This document shows positions 6,252 to 14,113 of a DNA stretch of 20,213 bases, piece by piece. This stretch comes from Pseudomonadota bacterium (GTDB taxonomy: Bacteria > Pseudomonadota > Alphaproteobacteria > Acetobacterales > Acetobacteraceae): NCBI GenBank assembly GCA_021808055.1, contig JAKBCH010000032.1, positions 1 through 20,213 of the forward strand. The letters run 5' to 3'. The notes beneath the pieces were generated by a model. The model had not been told where the DNA came from. It saw nothing but the letters and a program-made list of their open reading frames with translations, and made no database searches. Each line of letters opens with the position of its first letter. Within the stretch, counting starts at the first letter, position 1. The position numbers and the translations under genes are program-made.

Positions 6252-7511
6252 ATGCCGATAGACCCCGATTCCGCCCTGCGCAGAAACCTCAACCGCCACA
6301 AGCTTTTCGCCTCCACCCTGCTGGTGCTTATGGCCGCACTGACCGTAGGAAGTTATTGGCTGCCGCCCTCCTCCTGGTCTGGACTGCTGCGCGATGCCGC
6401 CAAGGCCGGTTTCATAGGCGGCGTGGCGGATTGGTTTGCTGTGACAGCACTGTTCCGCCACCCGCTTGGCCTGCCAATTCCGCACACCGCGATTTTGCCC
6501 GCGCAGAAGCAGCGCCTGGGCGACGCGCTGGGCCGGTTTGTAGCCAACCATGTATTCACCGAGGCTGATATTCGGCGGCTGCTGGGAGATTTAGACGGCG
6601 CCACCATTCTGCGGCGCTTTCTGGCCGACCCAGAGGCAACCCGACCTTTGGCTGAAACCCTGGCCGGAATGCTGCCCAAGCTGCTCGCCACCATCGAGGA
6701 TGGACGCGCAAGGCGGCTGCTGAGCCGGCTCTTGCCGAAACTTATCGGCGGGCGGGCATCTGGGGTGGTGGTGGCCCGCGCCTTGGCCGGGCTCGTGGAG
6801 GGTGGCAAGCACCAGGAAATGTTCTCCTTCGTTCTTGCCCAGGTGAAGGAGATGCTGGCAGCGCGGGAGGAAAACCTGCGCGAGGCGATTAAAGAGCGGG
6901 TGGCCGAGCATGGCGGCAAGCTGGTGGGCTGGGCGGTGGGCGCCAGCATCGCCAAGCGCGTACTTTCCGCCGTGAACGCCGAGCTTGATAAGATAAGCCC
7001 CGATTCATCTGAAATCCGCGATGCGTTCGACGATTGGGCACGCGCTGAAATCGCCAAGCTGGAAACCGATCCGGCGCGCGTCGCGGAACTGGGCCAGGCG
7101 TTGAAAGGCGTGATGGCGCATGAAACCGTGCAAGCCTGGGTGTGGGATGTGTGGGCGCGGATGCGCCGGGCACTGGAGATGGACGCCGCCAACCCGAATG
7201 GCCGTTCAGTGGCGGTGATTGAGGCGGCACTCGCCAATCTGGCGGAGGTGCTGGGCCGTGATGAAGCAGCTCAGGCCCGGCTGAATCGCGCCGTGCGCGA
7301 AGCCGTGCTGCGCATGTTACCAAGTGCCCAGGCTGAGGGGGCAAAATTCATCGGCGGCGTAATCGGCGCGTGGGACGCCAAAACAGTTACCGATAAGCTG
7401 GAGCTGCGCGTGGGCAAAGACCTGCAATATATCCGCGTAAATGGCACCCTGGTTGGGTTTATGCTGGGCGCTGCGCTGAACCTGCTATTCAGGCTGGCCC
7501 CGGCGCATTAA
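6252..7511 (+). CDS. DUF445 family membrane protein (YjiN-like)
   Basis: About 419 residues. It begins with a membrane helix (around LFASTLLVLMAALTVGSYWL) and then the family segment AAKAGFIGGVADWFAVTALFRHPLGLPIPHTAI. A long helical middle portion rich in charged residues follows, and the protein ends with GTLVGFMLGAALNLLFRL, a second membrane helix. This is the full-length architecture of DUF445; the role of the family is unknown. Two ATGs are possible: 6246 and 6252. I chose 6252 because AGGGG (6240-6244) sits seven bases before it, while it is too close to 6246. Upstream lies the divergent small membrane gene; the IalB-like gene follows after 50 bases and has its own promoter candidate. 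Confidence 0.9.
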   Translation: MPIDPDSALRRNLNRHKLFASTLLVLMAALTVGSYWLPPSSWSGLLRDAAKAGFIGGVADWFAVTALFRHPLGLPIPHTAILPAQKQRLGDALGRFVANHVFTEADIRRLLGDLDGATILRRFLADPEATRPLAETLAGMLPKLLATIEDGRARRLLSRLLPKLIGGRASGVVVARALAGLVEGGKHQEMFSFVLAQVKEMLAAREENLREAIKERVAEHGGKLVGWAVGASIAKRVLSAVNAELDKISPDSSEIRDAFDDWARAEIAKLETDPARVAELGQALKGVMAHETVQAWVWDVWARMRRALEMDAANPNGRSVAVIEAALANLAEVLGRDEAAQARLNRAVREAVLRMLPSAQAEGAKFIGGVIGAWDAKTVTDKLELRVGKDLQYIRVNGTLVGFMLGAALNLLFRLAPAH

Positions 7512-7526
7512 AAATGTCGCATAAAC

Positions 7527-7555
7527 TTGGATGCGCTGTGCGGCTGGTTTATGCT
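7527..7555 (+). promoter_or_regulatory. Promoter candidate for the IalB-like gene
   Basis: TTGGAT (7527-7532) and TATGCT (7550-7555) are separated by 17 bases. The matches to consensus are only 3/6 and 4/6. The ATG at 7562 begins six bases after the -10 box and has no Shine-Dalgarno site, which would fit a leaderless transcript. Confidence 0.35.
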
Positions 7556-7561
7556 TCCCCC

Positions 7562-8056
7562 ATGAAAATATTTATCGCCTCCTCGCTCCTCGCTCTTTTA
7601 CCCGCCGCCGCTCTGGCCGCTGGCCCCGCCGCCTTAGGGCCCAACGGCGGCAAATTCGGAGACTGGACCGCCGCCACCTTCGGCACCGGCGATGGCAAAA
7701 TCTGCTATACTTTCACTACGGCGAAAAGCTCCACACCCGTCATAGCATCCCCCGGCAAACCGATGCTCACGGTGACCGACCGCAAGGGCTCGCCGCATGA
7801 GGTCTCCCTCACCGTCAGATATAATTACCCTAAGGATGCCAAGGTGAGTCTGGCCGTGGGCAGCAAGAGCTTCGATTTCTTCACGCAGGATAACGTTGCC
7901 TTCACCACCAGCGGGGCCGATGCGGTGGCCGCGTTTGAGGCAGGCAACACTACCACCGCCACCGGGCCTGGGCCGCATGGCCACCCGGTTACAGACCAGT
8001 TCTCGCTCACCGGGTTCTCCGATGCTTACAAGGCTATCACCGCCGCATGTCAGTAA
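7562..8056 (+). CDS. Invasion-associated locus B (IalB)-like secreted protein
   Basis: A 164-residue precursor. The signal peptide is MKIFIASSLLALLPAAALA, with probable cleavage after ALA. The mature part shows the IalB pattern in order: FGDWTAATF, GKICYTFT with a conserved cysteine, a middle sheet region (VSLTVRYNYPKDAKVSLAVGSKSFDFFTQ), and the end TDQFSLTGFSDAYKAITAAC with the second cysteine. The two cysteines probably form a disulfide in the periplasm. The name comes from Bartonella; in free-living alphaproteobacteria the role is unknown and need not involve invasion. The frame opens 16 codons earlier, but only the ATG at 7562 gives a signal peptide. Its last 10 bases overlap the start of rlmN, suggesting translational coupling. 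Confidence 0.85.
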   Translation: MKIFIASSLLALLPAAALAAGPAALGPNGGKFGDWTAATFGTGDGKICYTFTTAKSSTPVIASPGKPMLTVTDRKGSPHEVSLTVRYNYPKDAKVSLAVGSKSFDFFTQDNVAFTTSGADAVAAFEAGNTTTATGPGPHGHPVTDQFSLTGFSDAYKAITAACQ

Positions 8057-9210
8057 CACTTGACCTCACCGCCGCCGAGCGCGAGCGGATTCTGGCCAAG
8101 GCGGCGCATTTCTCGCCGCCGCCGCATATCCTGCCGGATGGGCGGCGGGATCTGGTCGGGCTTTCGCGCGAGGAATTGCTGGAGGAGGTGGAGGCTTTCG
8201 GGGAGAAGCCGTTCCGTGCCAAACAGCTCTGGCATTGGATTTATCACCAGGGCGTGCGGGAGTTTTCCGCCATGTCCAGCATCGCCAAGCCATTGCAGGA
8301 AAAACTGGCGGAGCGGTTCGTCATTGGCCGGCCAGAGGTGGCGACAGACCAGCTTTCCAAAGACCAGACGCGCAAATTCCTGTTCCGCTTTCGCGACCAT
8401 GAGGCGGTGGAAACTGTTTACATCCCCAACCGTCAGGAGGATCGGGGCGCGGTGTGCTTGTCCTCTCAGGTTGGGTGCACCCTCTCCTGCCGCTTCTGCC
8501 ACACCGGCACGCAGCGTTTGGCGCGCAACCTCTCGGCGGCCGAGATCGTCGGGCAGTTCATGGCGGCGCGGGACGCTTACGGCGAATGGCCCAGCCCCAG
8601 GGGCGAGACGCCGCGTCTCCTCTCCACCATCGTGCTAATGGGCATGGGCGAGCCGCTTTATAATTACGAGAATGTCGCCAAAGCCATGAAGATTATCATG
8701 GATGGTGAGGGCATCGCCCTTTCGCGCAGGCGCATCACGCTTTCCACCTCCGGAGTGATACCAATGATGGATCGCGCGGGCGAGGAGCTTGGGGTGAACC
8801 TAGCGGTTTCTCTGCACGCGGTGCGGGATGACCTGCGTGACGAACTGGTGCCGCTGAACCGGAAATACCCGATCAAGGAGTTGATCGCCGCCTGCCGCCG
8901 CTACCCTAGCGCCTCCAATGCCAGGCGGATCACCTTCGAGTACATCATGTTAAAGGGGCTGAACGACACAGAGGCCGATGCGCATGAGCTGGTGCGCCTC
9001 ATCGCGGGCCTGCCCGCGAAGGTGAACCTCATCCCCTTCAATCCCTGGCCGGAGTCGAATTACGAACCTTCCACGCCGCAGGCCTTGAAGAAATTCGCCG
9101 CCATTGTGTCGCAGGCTGGCTATGCCTCGCCCATCCGCACCCCGCGCGGGCAGGATATTCTGGCCGCCTGCGGGCAATTAAAGAGCGCGGTGGAACAAGC
9201 CGCGCAGTAA
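8047..9210 (+). CDS. rlmN: Dual-specificity RNA methyltransferase RlmN
   Basis: A 387-residue radical-SAM enzyme that methylates C2 of adenosine 2503 in 23S rRNA and A37 in some tRNAs. The iron-sulfur cluster is held by C144, C148 and C151 in QVGCTLSCRFCHTG. The conserved C137 lies in AVCLSSQ, and the methyl-carrying catalytic cysteine near the end is C375 in DILAACGQL. Other family blocks are MGMGEPLYNYENV, RRITLSTSGV, LAVSLHA and NLIPFNPWP. The length matches alphaproteobacterial RlmN. Its ATG lies inside the 3' end of the IalB-like gene (10-bp overlap), and a clear terminator follows 25 bases after the stop. Confidence 0.97.
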   Translation: MSVTLDLTAAERERILAKAAHFSPPPHILPDGRRDLVGLSREELLEEVEAFGEKPFRAKQLWHWIYHQGVREFSAMSSIAKPLQEKLAERFVIGRPEVATDQLSKDQTRKFLFRFRDHEAVETVYIPNRQEDRGAVCLSSQVGCTLSCRFCHTGTQRLARNLSAAEIVGQFMAARDAYGEWPSPRGETPRLLSTIVLMGMGEPLYNYENVAKAMKIIMDGEGIALSRRRITLSTSGVIPMMDRAGEELGVNLAVSLHAVRDDLRDELVPLNRKYPIKELIAACRRYPSASNARRITFEYIMLKGLNDTEADAHELVRLIAGLPAKVNLIPFNPWPESNYEPSTPQALKKFAAIVSQAGYASPIRTPRGQDILAACGQLKSAVEQAAQ

Positions 9211-9234
9211 CCCCGCCTTTCGTCGCACTCTCAT

Positions 9235-9261
9235 AAAACCGGCGTTTATGGCCGGTTTTTT
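9235..9261 (+). terminator. Rho-independent terminator after rlmN
   Basis: AAAACCGGC (9235-9243) pairs with GCCGGTTTT (9251-9259) around a seven-base loop, with the T-run continuing to 9261. The A-tract on the left could also serve the opposite strand, but no minus-strand gene ends here. Confidence 0.85.
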
Positions 9262-9310
9262 CATATTCCAGCCACAAAGCTGCCCGCAACGCTTCATTAC
9301 TCTGTGCAAT

Positions 9311-9346
9311 GCCAAATGGCTTGAAGCCTTTCCCAACAAGGGAAAG
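9311..9346. promoter_or_regulatory. Cluster of short inverted repeats upstream of the SDR gene
   Basis: Three adjacent inverted repeats: GCC-aaat-GGC (9311-9320), GGCTT-g-AAGCC (9318-9328) and CTTTCCC-aacaa-GGGAAAG (9328-9346). They end 38 bases before the SDR start. The last is a perfect 7-bp stem with a 5-base loop and no T-run, so it is not a standard terminator. It may be a binding site or an mRNA leader structure. Confidence 0.3.
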
Positions 9347-9384
9347 ATTCACGCCTGGACAAGACAGAGCGGAAGGAAAACGGC

Positions 9385-10077
9385 ATGGGCGTTTATCTGA
9401 TCAGCGGCGGCGCGCAAGGCATTGGTGCGGGCATTGCGGCGCGGCTGATGCAGGATGGCCACCGCGTGGTGGTGGCTGACAAAATAAAGCCTGCTGAAAC
9501 CCAAGCCCGTTCCGTCATCTGCGATGTATCAGACCCTTTCCAGGTGGCCAGCCTTATCACCGGCATCGAGACGATAGAGGAGCGGCTGGACGGCATTGTC
9601 TGCAATGCCGGATTCATGATCCGCAAGCCCATTGAAGAGCTAACGCCGGAGGAGTGGCACAGCGTGCTGGCCACCAACCTCACATCCGCGTTTCTGTTGG
9701 TGAGGGCGGGTGCGAGACTGCTGCGGGCGGCCAAGGGTGCCGTAGTCACCATTGCTTCCACCCGCGCGCATATGTCCGAGCCTGACACGGAATCCTACGC
9801 CGCTTCCAAAGGCGGGCTGCTGGCGCTTACCCATGCGCTGGCCGTCAGCCTGGGGCCGGATGTGCGGGTAAACTGCATCTCACCCGGCTGGATAGATACC
9901 GGCCATTACCCCATCCGCCCCGAGGATAACGCCCAGCACCCGGCGGGGCGCGTTGGCAAAACCCAGGATATCGCCGGGCTGACAGCGTTTCTGTTGGGCA
10001 AGCAAGCAGGCTTCATCACCGGAGCCGAGTTTATCGCCGATGGGGGAATGACACGCAAAATGATCTATGCCGAATAA
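9385..10077 (+). CDS. Short-chain dehydrogenase/reductase (SDR)
   Basis: A 230-residue classical SDR. The nucleotide-binding motif is GGAQGIG (8-14), an acidic residue D32 at the end of the second strand favours NAD over NADP, and NAG lies at 74-76. The catalytic residues are S125, Y138 and K142 in SYAASK. After these come VNCISPGWIDTG and the usual end, ITGAEFIADGGMTRKM. It is slightly shorter than the 245-255 residues typical of the group, mostly in the loop after the third strand. ATG at 9385 has a good site, GGAAGGA, seven bases upstream. It stands alone: a terminator lies before it and a regulator with its own promoter follows. The substrate cannot be told from sequence. Confidence 0.93.
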   Translation: MGVYLISGGAQGIGAGIAARLMQDGHRVVVADKIKPAETQARSVICDVSDPFQVASLITGIETIEERLDGIVCNAGFMIRKPIEELTPEEWHSVLATNLTSAFLLVRAGARLLRAAKGAVVTIASTRAHMSEPDTESYAASKGGLLALTHALAVSLGPDVRVNCISPGWIDTGHYPIRPEDNAQHPAGRVGKTQDIAGLTAFLLGKQAGFITGAEFIADGGMTRKMIYAE

Positions 10078-10080
10078 ATC

Positions 10081-10108
10081 TTGACTTTCGACTGTATTTA
10101 GATATATC
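10081..10108 (+). promoter_or_regulatory. Promoter candidate for the PadR gene
   Basis: TTGACT (10081-10086, 5/6 to consensus) and TATATC (10103-10108, 4/6) are separated by 16 bases. The -10 box overlaps the palindromes at 10100-10125, as expected for an autoregulated repressor gene. Confidence 0.45.
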
Positions 10109-10125
10109 TATTTATATCTGAGATA
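10100..10125. promoter_or_regulatory. Operator-like AGATATA/TATATCT inverted repeats
   Basis: AGATATA (10100-10106) and TATATCT (10113-10119) form an inverted repeat with six bases between. Also present are a perfect 10-bp palindrome, AGATATATCT (10100-10109), and TATCT-g-AGATA (10115-10125). These copies of one half-site lie across the -10 region and just upstream of the PadR-family gene. Autoregulation by that protein is the simplest reading. Confidence 0.55.
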
Positions 10126-10143
10126 CGAAAGGTTCGACTTTAG

Positions 10144-10698
10144 ATGAAACTTCACCATCATTTCAAAACCCTTTGTGAAGAAAATATATTTCATGCGCGG
10201 CGGTTCATGCATGAGCATAAGCATGGCCATCGTCACGGCCCCGGCGGCCGCCAACGGATGCTGGAGCATGGCGATCTGCGCGTGCTGGTTCTGCACCTCA
10301 TCGATGAAGCGCCGCGCCATGGCTACGAGCTGATTAAGGCCGTGGAGGATTTAAGCGGCGGTGCCTACGCGCCCAGCCCCGGCGTTATCTACCCCACGCT
10401 GACGATGCTGGAGGAGCTTGGCCACATAAGTTCCGAAGCAAACGGCACCAAACGGCTGTTCAGCATTACCGAAGCTGGCAAGGAAACGCTTGCTGCCTCC
10501 CGCCCGGCGGTGGACGCCATGCTGGCCCGGCTGGCCAGCGGCCCAGGTCGGGATGCGGTGATGCCCGTTCGGCGCGCGATGGAAAACCTGAAAACAGCCC
10601 TGCGCATGAAGCTCGGCGGGCGGGGCGCGAACCCGGAGACCATGCGCCAGGCCACCGACATGATCGACGAACTTGTCCGCAGGATCGAAGCGCTGTGA
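10144..10698 (+). CDS. PadR family transcriptional regulator with His-rich N-terminus (YqjI-like)
   Basis: A 184-residue DNA-binding protein. Residues 1-40 carry a histidine-rich tail (H4-H6, H17, and alternating H23, H25, H27, H29, H31) suited to binding metal. Residues about 42-115 form the PadR winged helix with EHGDLRVLVLHLID, HGYELIKAVEDLSGG and YAPSPGVIYPTLTMLEELG. The C-terminal third is helical and probably drives dimerisation. The layout and the SPGVIYPTL block are close to E. coli YqjI, a nickel-responsive repressor of the ferric reductase gene yqjH, so a metal-sensing repressor is likely. E. coli YqjI also has cysteines in its tail; here there is only C11. AAAGG lies 11 bases before the ATG. 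A DUF2218 gene follows after 40 bases. Confidence 0.9.
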   Translation: MKLHHHFKTLCEENIFHARRFMHEHKHGHRHGPGGRQRMLEHGDLRVLVLHLIDEAPRHGYELIKAVEDLSGGAYAPSPGVIYPTLTMLEELGHISSEANGTKRLFSITEAGKETLAASRPAVDAMLARLASGPGRDAVMPVRRAMENLKTALRMKLGGRGANPETMRQATDMIDELVRRIEAL

Positions 10699-10738
10699 CC
10701 CTGCTGAGGCAGCAAAAACCAAGGAAGGAAACCAAAGC

Positions 10739-11020
10739 GTGAATGCCACGGCCATCATCCCCACAGCCAGCGCCAAGCGTTATCTCGGCCAGTTCGTGAG
10801 CCACTTCTCCCACAAGCTGCCGGCCTTGCGGGAGCCTGACAACAGCCAGGGCGAGGTGAGCTTTACCACCGGGCTTTGCACGATGGACGCGGATGCCCAG
10901 AAGCTTTCAATCATATTGAACGCGGCGGATGAGGCGGGGCTGACCCGGCTTAAGGAGATCGTGGACCGGCATCTGCTACGCTTCGCCTTCCGCGAGGAGC
11001 TGGAAATCGCCTGGCAATGA
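10739..11020 (+). CDS. DUF2218 domain protein
   Basis: A 93-residue protein that is essentially one DUF2218 domain: AKRYLGQFVSHFSHKLPA, then a GEVSFTTG strand, a central LSIILNAADEAGL segment, and the conserved end LKEIVDRHLLRFAFREELEIAW. Histidines H22, H25 and H78 are conserved-looking and might bind metal. DUF2218 is often found beside, or fused to, siderophore-interacting ferric reductases, and here it follows a YqjI-like metal regulator, so a role in iron or metal handling is inferred; the molecular function is unknown. The frame opens further upstream inside the PadR gene, but GTG at 10739 has AAGGAAGGA (10721-10729) ahead of it at fair spacing and gives the normal length. It converges on the lipid A operon with a 5-bp gap. 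Confidence 0.85.
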   Translation: MNATAIIPTASAKRYLGQFVSHFSHKLPALREPDNSQGEVSFTTGLCTMDADAQKLSIILNAADEAGLTRLKEIVDRHLLRFAFREELEIAWQ

Positions 11021-11025
11021 CGGCG

Positions 11026-11943
11026 CTAAACTGTGCCTTTCGGCCAGCGCCGGTGCAGCCACAGCCAGTCTCCGGGGGCTTGCCGCACCCAGCCTTCCAC
11101 AATGCGATTGACCTCTGTGGTCAGCGCCAGGGCATCCGCCTGTCTGTCCCCACAATCTGGCAGGCGTAACGGCGGTTCACAGGCCACATGCAGCCGCGCC
11201 GGGCCCAGGCGCTTTACATGGATGGGAAATACCGGGCAGCGCAGGCGCAAGGCGAAGCTCGCCAGCGCATCCATGGTCATCGCCGGTTTGCCAAAAAACG
11301 GCACTGAGATGCCGGTATCCAGCTTCTGGTCCACCAGAAATCCTAAAGCACCGCCATGACGCACATGCGCATAAGCCCCGCGCGCGCCAGCTGCACCTTT
11401 GGCGAACATCTGCACCGGGCTGGCATATGCATTCCGCCGAAGCTGGCCCAGCAGCTCATCCACCAATTTATTTGATGGTGCCCGGTACATGAAGCCGAAA
11501 TTCACGCCATGCGTGGCGGCAATCAGCGGCATCACCTCCCAATTGCCGGTATGGCCGGTGAAGAACAGAGCCGGTTGGCCTGGCGTGAAATATGGAGCCA
11601 CATGCTCGGCCCAGCCCTCCAGCACATAGCCGGGTTGCTGGCTGCCCGCTGGCACCTCCCGCATTGCGCGCAGGCAAACCAGCTCGGCGATGGTATGCCC
11701 GAGATTTTGCCAAACTTGCCGAAGAATGGTCTTGCGCTGCAAAGCTGAGAGTTCCGGCATGGCGAGGCGCAAATTGGCATCGCCTACCTTGCGCGTAACG
11801 GGCAAAAACGGGCCGATACACCCCGCCACCGCGCCGCCCAGCCTGGACGCCGCGGCAGGCGGCAGCAGGCTGAGCAAGCTGATAAGCCCGCGCACAAGTT
11901 TTGCCTCAGCACGGTGGGCAAGGCTTGCTTCATGCGCGCTCAT
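11026..11943 (-). CDS. Lipid A secondary acyltransferase, LpxL/HtrB family
   Basis: A 305-residue inner-membrane acyltransferase that probably adds a secondary acyl chain to Kdo-lipid A from acyl-ACP. After an N-terminal hydrophobic segment (about 16-48) comes the catalytic HX4E motif H131-TGNW-E136 in FFTGHTGNWEVMP. Further on are FLVDQKLDTGISVPFFGK and the ending DWLWLHRRWPK, both typical of the LpxL/LpxM family. Which chain and which position it uses cannot be told. It is last of four overlapping genes: its ATG shares the ATGA overlap with the end of lpxK, which supports a lipid A role. Transcription runs into the convergent DUF2218 gene with no visible terminator. Confidence 0.9.
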   Translation of the reverse strand: MSAHEASLAHRAEAKLVRGLISLLSLLPPAAASRLGGAVAGCIGPFLPVTRKVGDANLRLAMPELSALQRKTILRQVWQNLGHTIAELVCLRAMREVPAGSQQPGYVLEGWAEHVAPYFTPGQPALFFTGHTGNWEVMPLIAATHGVNFGFMYRAPSNKLVDELLGQLRRNAYASPVQMFAKGAAGARGAYAHVRHGGALGFLVDQKLDTGISVPFFGKPAMTMDALASFALRLRCPVFPIHVKRLGPARLHVACEPPLRLPDCGDRQADALALTTEVNRIVEGWVRQAPGDWLWLHRRWPKGTV

Positions 11944-12884
11944 GCGTTCAGCAGCAGTTCCAGCGTGGCTTCATCCTCCCACGCCAGCCGCGCCTGCACG
12001 ACCAGGCAGGCCGCGCGCAAGGCGGGCGGCAGCTTCACGAAATCCTTCGCGGTGGTAACGAGCTTCGCCCCTTTATTGGCGGCTTCGGCCAGCAACGCGG
12101 ATGCCTCCTTCGCGGCATAGACATGATGATCCGGGTAGGCGTGGCTGCTCACCAGCTCCGCCCCCAGAGACAGCACGGAGCGGAAAAATTTCTCCGGGCG
12201 GCCAATTCCGGCGAAAGCGATCACCGGGCGGCGGCCCAGCGGCTCCACGCAATCTGGTACCATATTGGCACGCAGAACCAGCAGAGAGGGCGGCAGCCGC
12301 GCCAACGCGCCCGTCTCGTCCTCGCCAACCAGCACCGCCGCGTGGCAGCGCAGCGCAGCGCTGTGCACAGGCTCGCGCAACGGCCCTGCGGGCAGCAGCA
12401 GCCCATTGCCAAAACCGTAGCCACCATCAATCACCAGCAGCGACAAATCCTTTCGTAAGGCCGGGTTCTGCAAGCCATCATCCATAACGATGGCGCTGGC
12501 ACCCTCCGCCAGCGCCAACCTGGCGCCCGCCGCGCGGTCCTCGGCCTTCACGGTCGGCGCAATCTCCGCCAGCAGCAGCGCCTCGTCGCCCACCTCAATC
12601 GCCGTATGAATACCGTGCTCCACCAGCAGCGGGCCGCGCAACGCGCCACCATAACCGCGCGTGAGCGCAAAAGGGCGGCCAGGAAGACGCGCCAGAATGT
12701 CCAATGCCACAATTGTTTTACCTGAACCGCCAACCCCCGCATTGCCGACGCAGATGGTTTTAACACCGATGGAGAGGCCAGGGCGTCGCACCCGGCGCGC
12801 GGTCACAATCCGGGTAATGAGCCCGAAGGGCCGTAATAATTGTGCGGCGGGTCCGCGATGGGTCCAAAATTCCGGGGCGATCAT
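11940..12884 (-). CDS. lpxK: Tetraacyldisaccharide 4'-kinase LpxK
   Basis: A 314-residue membrane-associated P-loop kinase that puts the 4'-phosphate on the lipid A disaccharide. It starts in the family way (APEFWTHRGPAAQLLRPFG), with Walker A GNAGVGGSGKT at 47-57, then ALTRGYGGALRGP, DEALLLA, IVMDDGLQNPAL (the DDG(F/L)Q motif) and LPAGPLREP. Near the end are FAGIGRPEKFFRSV and TTAKDFVKLP. The length is normal. The gene overlaps waaA upstream and the lpxL-like gene downstream by 4 bp each (ATGA). Confidence 0.96.
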   Translation of the reverse strand: MIAPEFWTHRGPAAQLLRPFGLITRIVTARRVRRPGLSIGVKTICVGNAGVGGSGKTIVALDILARLPGRPFALTRGYGGALRGPLLVEHGIHTAIEVGDEALLLAEIAPTVKAEDRAAGARLALAEGASAIVMDDGLQNPALRKDLSLLVIDGGYGFGNGLLLPAGPLREPVHSAALRCHAAVLVGEDETGALARLPPSLLVLRANMVPDCVEPLGRRPVIAFAGIGRPEKFFRSVLSLGAELVSSHAYPDHHVYAAKEASALLAEAANKGAKLVTTAKDFVKLPPALRAACLVVQARLAWEDEATLELLLNA

Positions 12885-14113
12885 GACACGCTATCCAAGA
12901 TGAGCCTTGAAAGTCGTTCAGGCAATTGCTCCATATCGGCAAAAATAGCCGCCGCGCGGCTGCCCGCCGCTTCAGCAGCCTGCGGTTCAGCCAGCCAGTA
13001 CCGCACGGCCGCGATAAGGCCTGGCGCATCCACAACTTCGAGCATGGCATTGGCGGCACGCAGCCGGGCAGCGGCTTCCTCGAAATTTTCCAAATGCGGG
13101 CCGCAGATAACCGGCCGGGCCAGCAAGGCGGGCTCCACGATGTTGTGGCCCCCAAACCCCACCAGCGAATTGCCGACAAAAGCGAAAGGGGCCAAGCGAA
13201 AGAACAGCCCCAGCTCGCCTAGCGTGTCCGCCACGTAAACCTGCCCCGGTTGCGGGGGCTGGTCCAACGCGCGGCGCGGCGCATTGCCGCAAAGTGCCGC
13301 CACCTCCGCCCCGCGCTCTGGGTGGCGCGGCACCAGCAGTGTCACCAGGTCGGGAAATTCTGGCAGCAAGGCCTGGTGCGCCGCGAAAACCAATGCTTCC
13401 TCGCCGAGGTGGGTGCTTGCCGCCAGCCAGGCCGGGCCGGAGATGGCGGCCCGCAATGCAGCAAGGGCAGCGTCATCGCAAGGCAGGGGCGCGGCGTGGA
13501 ATTTGAGGTTGCCCCATTCCAGAACCAGCGCCGCACCCAGGGCGCGGAAATGCGCGGCATCGCCGGTGGATTGCGCATGGATAGCGGCGAACCCGCCCAG
13601 GAGGTTTTTCGCCACCCCCTTCACACGAAGCCAGTTGCGGGTAGAGGCCGCGGAGAGCCTGCCATTGATAAGAAACCGGCTGATGCCCCGCGCATCGCAC
13701 GCGCTGAGCAAGTTCGGCCATATCTCGCTTTCCAGAAACACCGCCGCATCCGGCCGCCAATGGTCCATAAATCGCGCCACCCAGCCCGGAACATCCAGCG
13801 GCACAAATTGATGCACAGCATTTTCCGGCAAGCGTTCCGCCGCCAGCTTCGCGGAGGTTACCGTGCCGGTGGTAAGCAGCACCGGCCCCGTAGCCGCCAG
13901 TAGATTAATAACCGGCAGGGCCGAGATTGTTTCCCCCACGCTGGCCGCGTGCACCCATATCAGCCGCCCCGCAGGGCGCGGCAGAGAGGCGATGCCCTCA
14001 CGTTCGCCCAGCCGTTGTGTCATCTCCTTGCCTCTGGCGGCCCGGCGCCGGAGCATCTGCCGCAAGGCGGGGGCGGCAAGGCCCGTGGCCCTGGCATAAA
14101 CTTTCAAAATCAT
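12881..14113 (-). CDS. waaA: 3-deoxy-D-manno-octulosonic acid transferase WaaA (KdtA)
   Basis: A 410-residue GT30 glycosyltransferase that moves Kdo from CMP-Kdo onto lipid IVA at the inner membrane. A short N-terminal anchor precedes MTQRLGEREG. VHAASVGETISALPV (54-68) holds the proposed catalytic glutamate E61. Later blocks are TTGTVTSAKLAAERLP, HQFVPLDVPGWVARFMDHWRPD, FLESEIWPN and LINGRLSAAS, then the CMP-Kdo domain with VPRHPERG and FVGNSLVGFGGHNIVEPALLARPVICGP. The length is usual. The number of Kdo units added cannot be predicted. Its start overlaps the end of the DUF374 gene and its stop overlaps the start of lpxK, 4 bp each. Confidence 0.96.
   Translation of the reverse strand: MILKVYARATGLAAPALRQMLRRRAARGKEMTQRLGEREGIASLPRPAGRLIWVHAASVGETISALPVINLLAATGPVLLTTGTVTSAKLAAERLPENAVHQFVPLDVPGWVARFMDHWRPDAAVFLESEIWPNLLSACDARGISRFLINGRLSAASTRNWLRVKGVAKNLLGGFAAIHAQSTGDAAHFRALGAALVLEWGNLKFHAAPLPCDDAALAALRAAISGPAWLAASTHLGEEALVFAAHQALLPEFPDLVTLLVPRHPERGAEVAALCGNAPRRALDQPPQPGQVYVADTLGELGLFFRLAPFAFVGNSLVGFGGHNIVEPALLARPVICGPHLENFEEAAARLRAANAMLEVVDAPGLIAAVRYWLAEPQAAEAAGSRAAAIFADMEQLPERLSRLILDSVS

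Noticed and set aside
13250..13903. Plus-strand frame of 217 codons opposite waaA
   Set aside because: It is antisense to a well-supported gene and has no recognisable domain or ribosome site.
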